Assembly: GCA_019055375.1 (NCBI GenBank)
Contig: JAHQIW010000801.1
Span: 1 to 64,000 of the forward strand
Length of the DNA stretch: 64,000 nucleotides
Direction: 5' to 3'
Origin: Parelaphostrongylus tenuis
Taxonomy: Eukaryota > Nematoda > Chromadorea > Rhabditida > Metastrongylidae
Under the pieces are notes generated by a model. That model did no database searches. It worked only from the letters and a program-made list of their open reading frames with translations, and was not told the origin of the DNA. The position numbers were made by a program, and so were the translations under genes. Each line of letters starts with the position of its first letter. The stretch's first letter is position 1. This document shows positions 21,838-31,457 of the stretch, in pieces.

Positions 21838-21930
21838 GCCCCGGTAGTGGAGTAGTTAGAACGCGCCCCGGAGAGGGTGAGACGCGGGTTTAACTCCGCC
21901 CGACGAGATCCAAAGTTCTCCATATCACTC
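21838..21930 (+). mobile_element. tRNA-like SINE copy upstream of SF3B2
   Basis: The tRNA-like stretch starts CCCCGGTAGTGGAGTAGTTA with box B-like GGGTTTAACTCCGCC and a tail CAAAGTTCTCC. It lies about 240 bp upstream of the SF3B2 start; the intervening sequence shows no promoter element I can name. Confidence 0.65.
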
Positions 21931-22189
21931 AACATTATCGTATAAATAGTTATAACATCATACTAGGGCTCAACTAGCAATTAAATAATTGATCCTCATC
22001 GATTAGATGTCGAGCTTCCTCAGATTTTCGACGGTATGCTAAGATACCATGTTGTTACAATGATATCTACTTGAACACCTGATGTTTCAAAGGATTTTGC
22101 CACCTTCCAAGTCAAGTGCAGTCTTTCTTTATCTGCTGAATAATGAAGGAGTTCGGCTGGAAGGGTTGTAGACATCCTATCTCCCAATA

Positions 22190-22300
22190 TGTGGAGTGCT
22201 GTGCAAAAACGTTTGCGTCAGCCGGGATTCGAACCCAGATCTCACTCTTTCAGCGTATGCTAACCGTTGCACTACCGACGCTCGCTTTGCACAGCACTCT
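22190..22300 (-). mobile_element. tRNA-like SINE copy
   Basis: The + strand reads GCCGGGATTCGAACCCAGAT and GCTAACCGTTGCACTACCG. These are complements of box B (GGGTTCGAATCCC) and box A of a tRNA. Flank GTGCTGTGCAAAAACGTTT is shared with the 22927 and 49160 copies. Confidence 0.75.
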
Positions 22301-22309
22301 TATTTACGC

Positions 22310-22640
22310 TACAACGCGGGGCCGTGTTCAAAAAACAGTCGATCACATGGATTTATTTTGATCTACCAGCCGAGATCCATCGATTGAGTAGTGATGATGG
22401 ACCAGTGTCATTGTACACTATGCCATCACCACATACGCCTCCCTCCTTGCTATAATGCAGGGCTTAATGTGGGGGGGGGGGTCACTGACGAGGAGGCCGA
22501 GACCTCCGAAACACCGGTGTATGACCCTAGCGTACCAACCTCGTTTAGGCTAAAAGCATTCTTTTTTTTTTGGTTATTTTGAATGTTTATTACGAGGTTT
22601 TAAAAACAGTCGATCACATGGATTTATCTTTCCAGGCTTT
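22310..22640. repeat. 'AAACAGTCGAT...TAATGTGG' repeat, with a second partial copy
   Basis: A near-full copy (22325-22560, interrupted by a run of ten G at 22472-22481) is followed by the start of a second copy (22580-22640: CGAGGTTTTAAAAACAGTCG). Same family as 4625-4885; a stub also lies at 44545-44600. Confidence 0.6.
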
Positions 22641-22926
22641 GAAAAAGAGTAGCAATCCGCCGAAACGTCACAGGTAATCAATTAAACTCTTTTACGACAA
22701 CATTGTAGTCTGGTTTGTCAAGGAAAGATCGGAAACTATTAGACAATGTCGAGGTTAATAGACAGGCGATGTTGTGAACCTTGAAGGAGTCAAGTGAAGG
22801 CTACGTGATTACAGGAGAGATACCTATTGTTGTATTACCCAAGTTATGGGTATGACTAAAAAGAAAAGAGTTCTCTGTTTTATCGCTTTCGAGGGTGGCA
22901 TGTCACAAATATATATTCAGTAGTCT

Positions 22927-22985
22927 TAAGTGACGTGCAAAATTTTGAACGTTAGACGGGATTCGAACCCGCATCTCACCCTTCC
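22927..22985 (-). repeat. tRNA-like SINE fragment
   Basis: ACGGGATTCGAACCCGCATC is the complement of a perfect box B. The 5' tRNA half is missing. The stretch 22641-22926 holds nothing I recognise. Confidence 0.55.
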
Positions 22986-23344
22986 TCTTTACCCAAGTTA
23001 TGTGAAATCACATAAAAACTTTGACCGACAACGTCTAGTAGAAACTGTAGTCTGTCATATTTCCACTACTACTATCGAGAGGCTTTTAACACTCTACTGC
23101 TTCAAAGCTCCGAATATCTTTCGAAAATTTTTGTTTCAAGTGGCTTAGATCATGCAAAACTTCGATCGCAAGAGGAATTTGAATGCGATTTCATCCGCAA
23201 TGAGGCGCGTGTTATAACTAACCACAGCAACGGGGCCGGCCACCCCTTTGGCACCACTCTTTCTTCGATATACCCTATCACAGCTGTCAGCAACCAATAC
23301 TCAACAAGTCTGGTCAGCCAAGCACATATCAGCAGTAAACTCAG

Positions 23345-23402
23345 ACCCAGGGATCAATCCCGCGCTGCAGCGAGCGTGAAAACCACTCGGCCACGGCTCC
23401 TT
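23345..23402 (-). mobile_element. Ser/Leu-tRNA-like SINE head
   Basis: The minus strand reads GGAGCCGTGGCCGAGTGGTT, a box-A-type head like tRNA-Ser or tRNA-Leu. It ends in a box-B-like segment (complement of GGGATCAATCCCGCG). Confidence 0.65.
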
Positions 23403-23635
23403 CCTCATATATTTACCTATGAATTTGTGAATTCAGAAAGTCACGAGGGAATGGACATGCCGTTCCATAAAGAATAGTAGGATAAGTAAAGTATGAATAG
23501 AATAGCGAATAATGAAAACAAGATGAAAATGGCTAGAATAATAGACACATACAAGGCTTTTTTGAATACTTGACGGGCCATCTCAACCGATGAAGGGAGC
23601 CTCAACACAAGAAAATTGTGCCGGTTTAGCTGTTC

Positions 23636-23940
23636 TGTTCCTTGGAGTGCCAAGGTGGGGCTAGCCGGGGCTTCCTCGGGTGGTCACCACATTGAAGTAG
23701 TCGCAGGCCTTTGTGGATCAGAGAGAGCTTGTCACCTTTCGACTAGTAACTACCAAGACGCCGGTCATGGCTGGCTGGTACGGTTCACTTTTAGCTGGGT
23801 TTTTCGGGCGGGAACGTCGGACTTCCTCTCAGCCTGAGTAGCCCTGCTAGGGCTTGAACCCCCGGCTGTGTTTCCTAGTCCGACACTCAGGAACACCTCC
23901 CTACCATGATGAGGCGGTAAACCACCTGGAAGGGAATACA
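23636..23940 (-). repeat. Interspersed repeat 'CTACCAAGACGGCGGTCAT' family, copy 3
   Basis: The best-preserved copy: GTGGTCACCACATTGAAGTA, GTAACTACCAAGACGCCGG, GGGCTTGAACCCCCGGC, TCCGACACTCAGGAACACC and ACCATGATGAGGCGG. On the minus strand GGGGGTTCAAGCCC is a box-B-like motif. No protein coding. Confidence 0.7.
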
Positions 23941-24172
23941 GCTTACTGTATACAAATAGCTATAGCACTACTTTACTAAATCGACTACCTAAGCAATATG
24001 AATAATCAGTACATTTTTTAGTTTCTTCGGCTCGAATAGAATTCTTATAGGAGATGAAAAAAGAGAAAAAGAAAAGAAAAAGAAACGTTCGTCAAGTGAC
24101 ATATTGAGCAGTTATCGAACAATACACCGAACTAGTCGAATCATTTCTGAGAAAATTAGGTGACAAGCAAAA

Positions 24173-24330
24173 ACTCGACCTCAGACGGGAGTTGAACCCG
24201 CGTTTCATCCTTGCCGGGGACGCGTGCTATCACTTACACAACCGAGGCCAGAGCTTGTTTATTCACCACTCGTTCTCCAACTTCTCTCTAAGAGAGCTAT
24301 CACCCACCAACCATTGAAAGGTTTGGTCTA
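24173..24330 (-). mobile_element. tRNA-Gly-like SINE with its 3' flank
   Basis: The + strand has CGGGAGTTGAACCCGCGTTT (complement of box B) and ACACAACCGAGGCC (complement of the GGCCTCGGT head). It is followed by CACTCGTTCTCCAACTTCTC and TATCACCCACCAACC, the same flank as the left arm of the palindrome at 26939. Confidence 0.75.
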
Positions 24331-24344
24331 CTTACACAAAAGGA

Positions 24345-24645
24345 TAAGGGACAAAGCTCTCGGCGTTGGTCGAACCCTGAGGGATGCGCCAGGCATTCGC
24401 CTTCAATTTTTAACCTCGTTTGAGGTGACTGAATGCATATCTGGTCTTTACAATGACTCGCGGTGGCCTCCCCGCTGAACCGAGTCAGTGCTGCTTATCC
24501 TCCCAGACAAGTCTGAGACCAGTCTGGTACCAATTTTGCGACCTCGAGAGATGGATGGCTTGGTGAGCCCTGAGCGCGAGATCGAACCATTAACCTCGTG
24601 TGCGACGCAGAGCACCTCTAACAACTGCGCCATAAATCCAAAATT
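24345..24645 (-). mobile_element. tRNA-headed SINE, 'GGCGCAGTGG' family, full length
   Basis: On the minus strand the head begins near 24633 (TGGCGCAGTTGTTAGAGGTG), with box B near 24590 (ATGGTTCGATCTCGCGCTCA). A body of about 200 bp ends near 24345 (GAGAGCTTTGTCCCTTATCC). Order and spacing match copies at 47125, 49750 and 61605. Confidence 0.85.
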
Positions 24646-25119
24646 TATGAATTTTTGCTTGCCCTTTTCAATTCTCTTAGGCATTTTCAAAACGTCATAG
24701 CACTGCGAAGAAGCAGTAAAACATAAGGAATCACAAAATTAGTCGAATGGTGCATTGCTGGATAAGCATATTAAACTGAATAATCAACTGAATAGATAAA
24801 AAAGAACTAATTAAATGAGGTAACAAATAGGTAATCCCCTCGCGCCGGTTGAGAAATATAAGAGATCAATAGTTGCATTTCTTAACACCGTAGGTCAAAT
24901 GGTAACCAAAATTAGTGATTTACGAGAAATAAACCCCGACCAAAAAAGGAAATAACCCCTGGACATCCACAAACCCTGTGGAAAGAAAATAAAGGCTAAC
25001 ATCGGTATCTGACACAACGTAACTACAGCTTACACATCTCAGATTTTCCACGAGCATCGTCATTTGTTGCGTCGTTGGGCACGGCATCTGTTTCAACGAG
25101 AGCTAATTTCTACTAATAT

Positions 25120-26400
25120 CACGTCTACTAGGCGGTTGTTTCAGTCGTGGTAGGTTTCTTGTGGGTATTATGCGTATTGATCGATAGTGTTTGACCCCAG
25201 TGGACACCATGCATTGGTTTCCATTCGTGCCTCGATTTAATTATCCAATCGAACTGAAAATTCAAGGCATGGAATACATGTCTCCTATCTCTGCGAAATG
25301 CACCGTATCGATTTTCGCAGGCCACGCGCGATTTCCTCTATTTGATAAGGAATTTTTCTTTGTATGGGAAATAGCGTTTGATTTTTTCGCTTTATTCTGG
25401 TACTACATGATTTTCTCTACACGCTCATATACTTCTTGTCCATATAGGACTCTCTGCTGCGATGAAAACCCCAAGCGTGAATCGTAATCTTTATTTCGCT
25501 CCTGTAACGCTCTTTGAAGACTTTCGCAGAAATCAATTGTAGCTTTGGAATCGCCGTGATTTTTGCTATCGAAAGACTACTAACTTAGTCTAATAAAGCG
25601 ATCCACAGATCTTAGCCGAGTAAGCAAAGCATCCCAAGTGTGAATCATAGATTTATTTTCGTTGTAGCAGTGCACTGAGGAAGCCTTTCAAGATGTGAAG
25701 CACAGTATTGAAGTCACCGAGATCTAAGCTTTCGAATGGTTACTAAAGTCCTAATGAAAAGGCTTCATCCAACGGAAAAGGGCTTTCGAAAAGGTGAGGG
25801 TCGAAGAGGACCTGCCTTCCGCAGTGGGTTACTTCAACTGGAAATCCAGGGAATCGTCGCCGATAAGCTCTAGGTATTCTTCCGTTTTTTCTTCGTTGGG
25901 AGGTCATTTGATAGAATCCATTCGACCGGTTTTTTTATTCTACAAGAGCCGCCATCGCATTTTTTTCTGAGTAAATCCCTTTGTAATTTTGAACGTAGTT
26001 GAGTTAAGGCATCCAGCTTCGTTTTATGAACCACGCTGATGCAAAAGTGATTGCGGTTTTAGTTCTCGGACAAATTTTGCCATCAGACAGCGGCCTTCTG
26101 GAGAATTTTGGTTCGATCAGTTCTTAGATTTTTCAAGTTGATCTTCCTAAATAAGATATTACGAGAAGTATAGGCTTTGGCTCAAGTTTCGGCTTAAGTT
26201 TAGACTTAGGTTTAGGCTTCGGCTTAGGCAAAATTTGTGGGACCACAACTCACCACTAGCGTCCAAGCAGGAAGATCTTACTTTTCAAGAACCGCAATGA
26301 CTTCTGCACCGTGGCATTTAGCCCATGGTGGCCGGCACGCATTGGTTTCCATTCGTGCCTCAGAGAAACTATCTTATCCATTTGTTAATTGAAAGATGTC
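25120..26400. other. Gene-free stretch with internal duplications
   Basis: No exon was found. CATTGGTTTCCATTCGTGCC occurs at 25210 and again at about 26340, showing a duplicated segment. 25710-25800 (GAGATCTAAGCTTTCGAATGG) is a partial copy of the repeat in the hairpins at 8715, 30098 and 35700. A run of 'AGGCTTAGGCTTCGGC'-type hexamer-like repeats lies near 26175-26230. Confidence 0.5.
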
Positions 26401-26639
26401 GAGTGCATCTAGAGTAATCTTCTATATTTGCTTTGCAATCGATTAATCATGTTAAGGATTCCCCTCTATCCATACTTTCTGTTTTATATGAGTCGATATC
26501 ACAATTTACTGCTCGGATCCGAGGACTTTCTGCATTCTTTCTGACTTTCTGATTAGTCTCCTCGCCGTCGGCCTTGGCTTCTGCTTGAGCAATTCGACGA
26601 TTCACCTTACAACTTCGTAGTTAACCGAGCTAAGGTGTT

Positions 26640-26795
26640 CCCTTCTATCTTCGTTGTCCTCCCAGACAAGTCTGGCATTGCTTCGCCGATTTTCGAGGAA
26701 CGGAAGATTTGTTGAGCCGCGGACGCGGGATCAAATCATCGACCACGTGTGTGTCGCGAGGCACCTCCAACCACTGCGCCACATGCGCTGACTTT
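26640..26795 (-). mobile_element. tRNA-headed SINE, 'GGCGCAGTGG' family, truncated
   Basis: The minus-strand head TGTGGCGCAGTGGTTGGAGG (about 26789-26770) is followed by GTCGATGATTTGATCCCGCG. The body stops at the CAGACTTGTCTGGGAGGA block near 26660. Confidence 0.8.
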
Positions 26796-26938
26796 TCATA
26801 AAGGTTTTGAGGTAAAAAAAAATTCGGTTAATCTCTGTTACACTGCATCAGTGCTCGCTCGCTATTCAGTCGTGAGTATATAATATTTAGAAATTATAGT
26901 ATTTCCACTGCTTTTTTCGCAGTGTTATGATGTTACTG

Positions 26939-27372
26939 TATAACTAAGAGGATTGAGTGGTGAGCAAAAACACGGCCTTAGTCGGGAATCGAACTCGCAT
27001 TTTATCCTATCCGGGGACGCGTGCTCTACCACCACACCACCGAGGCACATTTGCCCGACCACTCATTCTTCAACATCTCTATGTTAACTATCACCCACCA
27101 ACCTTTAACAGGCCTTCAACCTTTTTTCGAAGTATTATATATAACAGTGGCTGTCAGCTTAACGGGATTTATAAAGCGAAATCGCATACCCGACCAAACC
27201 TGTTAAAGGTTGGTGGTTGATAGCTAACATTGGGATGTTAAGGAATGAATGGTCAGGCAAATGTGCCTTGGTGGTGTAGTGGTAGAGCACGCGTCCCCGG
27301 ACAGGATGAAACGCGGGTTCGATTCCCGCGTAAGGCCGTCTTTTTGCTCACCACTCAATTCTCTTAGTTATA
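26939..27372. mobile_element. Palindromic element with a tRNA-Gly-like sequence on each arm
   Basis: Left arm 26939-27112 and right arm about 27200-27372 are inverted copies around an 87-bp loop. The outermost sequence (TATAACTAAGAG ... CTCTTAGTTATA) closes the palindrome. The left arm carries the tRNA-like unit on the minus strand, the right arm on the plus strand. A family copy begins at 63760 and is cut by the window end. See the separate tRNA-like entry. Confidence 0.88.
27268..27339 (+). other. tRNA-Gly-like sequence (SINE head, probably not a functional tRNA)
   Basis: The unit starts GCCTTGGTGGTGTAGTGGTA and resembles tRNA-Gly in its acceptor and D arms. It ends with a perfect T arm (CGCGGGTTCGATTCCCGCG) and TAAGGC, which pairs with GCCTT at the start. 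Box A and box B are intact. The anticodon arm is irregular and the unit sits inside a repeat, so it is read as a SINE promoter head, not a tRNA gene. Confidence 0.7.
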
Positions 27373-27789
27373 TCAGTCCTGAGTTTCAAGCTGTTTATTT
27401 CTTAACAGATCTCTTTTGTATCGATTTTTTTGCGTTTTACTAGAATTATTTGCGATCATGGCTCAATGAGTCTTACTTCCTCTCTTACTACTCATCAAAA
27501 AACTTCTTTAATTTTCGGTTCTTTCCCGGAGATACGTTGTATTTTATAAATGTTTGTTTTGATATTTTCCAGAACTATCGTGAAAATGGCAAAATTTGTA
27601 CGTTATAATTTTGTAAGTTTATGATTTGATGAGGATTCAGGGGGTGAGTTTGGAGATGTTCCGGCGCGGCGTCGGTCGAGTCCTTGCCAGTGCTGCTGGA
27701 GTGCAACTCTGTGCTACTGCGATGTGTCTTAGTGACAAGGAACTAGCAAAGAAGCCGGATTGGTAGCGTTTCTTCACCTTCATAATACC

Positions 27790-28551
27790 AGGTCGATCCA
27801 TTAGTTCTGGCACTAGAGCAATAGACACCAAATTTAGCAACAAGGAGCAACCAAAATTCCATGATTTTAACATCGTTCAAGTGTGCATTTTCTTGTGCAC
27901 ATTTTGGTATAAAACTTGCCTACACTTGCTTCAACATGAAGCTGTTCTGGGAACAAATTCGCTTGGCACTTATGCACGAATGACGCAGAGAAGAAAATGC
28001 TAGTGAAGCGGCGCGTAAGGTCTAAGGAGTGGGGACGATGGTACGGTTGCAAAAAGGACAGCGAGGAAGTGATCCGAGAATTTTATAGCTGGAGAGAACA
28101 GTCTGGAGGGTCAGTCATGCTCGGGACGTCCACCAGAGGCTCCATTAATCTTGTGCGCCGCTTCACTAGAATTTTCCTCTGAACGTCATTCGTGTATGAG
28201 TAGCAAGCGAATTTGTTCCCACTACAGGTCCATCTTAAAGCAAATGTAGGCAAGTTGTATACAAAAATGTCTGTAAGAGAATGCGCTTTTGAACGATACT
28301 AAAGCTATGCAATTTCAGTTCAAAAGTCCGACTATCTCTGAACTTCGGCATAATCAGGAAATGCAAAATTTCTCTTAAACTGTCCTTTCTTTTACTCAAA
28401 AAATGAAAAAAAGTAAAAAAAGAAGTACAACCTCGTGCAAGTTTTGATAAAGAAAGGACAGTTTGTGAAAAATCATGCAATTTTAATTACTTCTGGTTAA
28501 TAATTTTTTTTGTTTATTGCTCTAGTGTCAAATCTTATGGGACGAACTAAT
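27790..28551. mobile_element. Mariner-derived foldback element, copy 2
   Basis: The left end starts GGTCGATCCATTAGTTCTGG (27790). The right end is its complement, ending ACTTTGACACTAGAG-type sequence on the minus strand (28551). Both arms include the first codons of a mariner-type transposase (left frame begins MKLFWEQIRLALMHE near 27935). A central 180-bp block (28310-28450) is unlike the other copies. No catalytic region. Confidence 0.82.
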
Positions 28552-28689
28552 ATATAATCTACTGAATTTCAGTATCAGACTACCTCTTATCAAAAGAAAT
28601 GATCAGAACTGATCGTAAATTTGCACTGAATCAAGAGCCGCGCGTTAGTTTTGTAAATGCAGTTAATCATAAGGAATCTAACAAGAGAT

Positions 28690-29015
28690 ATTAAAAAATG
28701 TTGAGTGAGATGCAAGGCATGGAGCCTGGAGCGAGAGTGGAACTCCCGGGTGCGTGGGTGGCGTGCTAACCACACTGCGTTACTGGTGTCCCTATTCTGC
28801 TGCCACTCTTTCAACCTAACAGCAGACGTCTCTTTAAGAGATTTGGTTTCTTCAGTACACAAAGCTTCCGTTTTAGGTAAGATTACCTTCTCCGCCCTCA
28901 TATATCAAAGGGTGATGAGTGGTATGCAGAGTTTCGACGTTAGCTGATAGTCGAACCCGCGTTTCATCCGTACAGGGAGGCGTGGATCGCTACCCTACCG
29001 AGGCCGCATTTGTTC
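28690..29015 (-). repeat. Two tRNA-like fragments
   Basis: 28915-29010 is a tRNA-Gly-like copy on the minus strand (AGTCGAACCCGCGTTTCATC; ACCCTACCGAGGCC). 28695-28780 (GGAGCGAGAGTGGAACTCCC, GCGTGCTAACCACACTGCG) is a second tRNA-like block in the same orientation. Neither is complete. Confidence 0.55.
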
Positions 29016-29104
29016 CCATTAAAGAGGATTTTTCGTAGCGGACAGAACAAGTTTGTGCTGATTTGTTAGGTAGTACATAGACATGGAACAATAGGACATC
29101 GAAG

Positions 29105-29345
29105 GCCCGCCTGGCGCAGTGGCCTGAGGTACCCTGGAACACACATGTGGTCGATGGCTCAGTCTCGCGCCTATGGCTCACCATACCTATCCATCCGAGG
29201 TTAGAATTGGTACCAGAACTATCTGGGAAGATAGGAGCAGTGGCTACCGTTAAATCGGCGGACCATCAGGAATCCTTGTTGATCATAGATTAGTCAGAGC
29301 CGAGAACTTTATCCTTGATCCTTTACTTGGTCCTCTAACCATTAA
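29105..29345 (+). mobile_element. tRNA-headed SINE, 'GGCGCAGTGG' family
   Basis: Head CCTGGCGCAGTGGCCTGAGG with box-B-like GTCGATGGCTCAGTCTCGCG. Then the family body: TGGTACCAGAACTATCTGGG, TTGATCATAG and ACTTTATCCTTGATCC at the 3' end. Confidence 0.75.
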
Positions 29346-29622
29346 TTATTCAGATGTTGCGTGGGAAACGCTGTTAGATCAGGAATTCATGAAACTTTCT
29401 TGGCTGATTCATTGTGTATTTATACCTCGAGGCAATAGAAAGTACTACTTCGGCGTACAATTTCTTTTTAATGAGATTTTTTCAATGAAATAATTGATCT
29501 ACGAGGAGCATCAAATGAAAGAAGTTTTTCGACATGAAATCGAGCGTTTTGCTTTTAAACATGTGAAGGTTAGGTGCATTGTACTTTCTTATCTCCGCAA
29601 CATTCCCTACAAATTACAGGTA

Positions 29623-29735
29623 CAAAAAGGAAGTGATAGAATTGGAAGAATCACTGAAGAGGCTTGGCCGTCACGGTTACACGTGGTCACCATCAGCACT
29701 ACAGAAATCCTACGAATCTCTCAAAAAGTTGGCTT
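29623..29735 (+). other. Exon-like stretch of unknown identity
   Basis: After a possible acceptor (CAAATTACAG), one frame reads as convincing protein: KKEVIELEESLKRLG then HGYTWSPSALQKSYESLKK. It runs up to an ATT microsatellite. It is not matched to a family I know. A preceding frame at 29494-29565 (EEHQMKEVFRHEIERFAF) also looks protein-like, but the splice phases of the two do not agree. It may be an upstream exon of the RMDN gene or of an unseen gene. Confidence 0.3.
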
Positions 29736-29737
29736 GC

Positions 29738-29786
29738 ATTATTATTATCACTATTATTATTGTTATCATTATTATTATTATTATCG
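29738..29786. repeat. ATT-rich microsatellite
   Basis: Imperfect (ATT)n run, broken by CACT and GTT units. Confidence 0.85.
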
Positions 29787-30097
29787 GACTCCCTTTTTCT
29801 CATCTGCTCTTCTTTCTCTTGTAGGTCGAAAAGCTTTGTTATGTGGATCATATTTCGATACCTTCATTAAACACAGATGATAGTGGGCTGCTATGCCTCA
29901 TGTTCTGAGCTTACCTTATTTCCGATCTCGAGAAAATTCAAATGGCTATCATAATTTGTAAAGAGATCTAAAGGTTATCCTGTCAACCGTTCGGGTACCA
30001 AATGCATCATTTCCAATGCACCGATTGCTGCGTCGCATCCCGGTTTGTCCGGGCTGACTTTAATGAATGCGCGCCCCGATACAAATTTGTTGCTTAT

Positions 30098-30900
30098 TTA
30101 ATAAACGAAACTTTTCCATTTGACGGCACGAGATCGAAGACCGATCTGTTTCGCTGAATAAGAACTTTTCATGAGAGTGTTAGTAACCATTTTAAAGCTT
30201 AGATCTCTGGCTAGGGCCGTACATAGCCGGTTTTTTGGAAAATTCTTTAGCGCTTCGACGAAAGGAAAACATCTTTGTTCACACATACCCTTTTTCGTGC
30301 AAGACATAGTTCTTTCCCTGGAGTATTAGTAATTATTCGATAGCGTAGAATTCAAGGATTCCAACGTTGTGCCTTTTTTCTGGAAAGACCGTTTCTCTGT
30401 AGTGCAGCAAGGTGAATAGGATCAATTTTACATACGCGAGGATGGATATTTGGCTATTCTACGGAATAGAGGCGGGTATCAGGACGGGTAATGCCGTTTT
30501 AAACGGCCGTAGATCTAATGGCTCTTAGACGAGCATATATAAAGTGCTATTTTTGTTATTCACTCAGGAATTGTTCCTCCCCTTTGGAAAAAATTTTCAG
30601 ATTAAACATTTGACTCTGACACTAAAAGATTTCCACTGCCCTTCATGTACTTTTCGTGCTTCCAGCAAAATAATGTCTCAGTTACGCGGCCGATGTGAAA
30701 CATAATTTTATTTTGATTTTTACAGCGTTATAGAAGAATCTATTTGGAAAACAGCCATTTATGGCGCTAGCCAGAGATTTAAGCTTTTGAATGATTATCA
30801 AAACTCTTATGAATATTTCTTGTCCAGCAAAGTGGAATCGGTTTTTGATCCTGTGCCGTATAACGGAAAAGAAGCAATTAATCTTACGTGGCTGTTCTTA
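30098..30900. repeat. Large hairpin repeat (CTCTGGCTAG family), copy 1
   Basis: The left arm 30110-30310 (GACGGCACGAGATCGAAGAC, AGCTTAGATCTCTGGCTAG) returns inverted at about 30765-30890 (CTAGCCAGAGATTTAAGC, TTGATCCTGTGCCGT). The loop is AT-rich. Related hairpins lie at 35700-36240 and 8715-9136. Confidence 0.7.
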
Positions 30901-31457
30901 TTTTTATTCTACTTATTTCATTATTCGTACAGCATCTACGATTGGCAGTTTTACAATACTCTACGAAGAATTTTTGTTTATCAGCAACATGCAGTCATAA
31001 CTGCTTTTTACAATAGACTTACACAAATTCTTGTGAAGAAGCGATTACAATATACATCCACATCGTAGAATATGAATTTTATTCTTGACAGACGTTTTGT
31101 TGTTCATTAGGAAGCATTGGCGTTGTTTCTACTACCGATAAGCTCATTGGAATCTCATCAGCCGCGCCTCGCCGGCCGGTAAGCGCCGTGTTTTAGACGA
31201 AAATTCAACGTGTGCACCCAGAGGGTTGATTCGCAAACAAAATATTGGAAACTTCTGTGTTCTTAACACGAACGAACTTAATCAGATATGCATTCCCTGC
31301 AATGATCTTCAGAAGTTGATGTACGCCTGCATAACTCGTTAGTAATTGTTAGCACACAACAGTCGTGGACGATGTCCTATTCAAACTTAGAAGATTGTTT
31401 TGCGATGCAAAATTTTTTTAGTCGTATAAATAACGTGCTCGATATTTCATCCTTCAG

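Noticed and set aside
27268..27339. Functional tRNA-Gly gene
   Set aside because: The boxes and T arm are good, but the anticodon arm is irregular and the unit is part of a dispersed palindromic repeat.
31111..31182. Small exon candidate (VSTTDKLIGISSAAP) with AG and GTAAGC borders before RMDN
   Set aside because: Its end phase would put the next RMDN exon out of frame, and the peptide does not fit the family.
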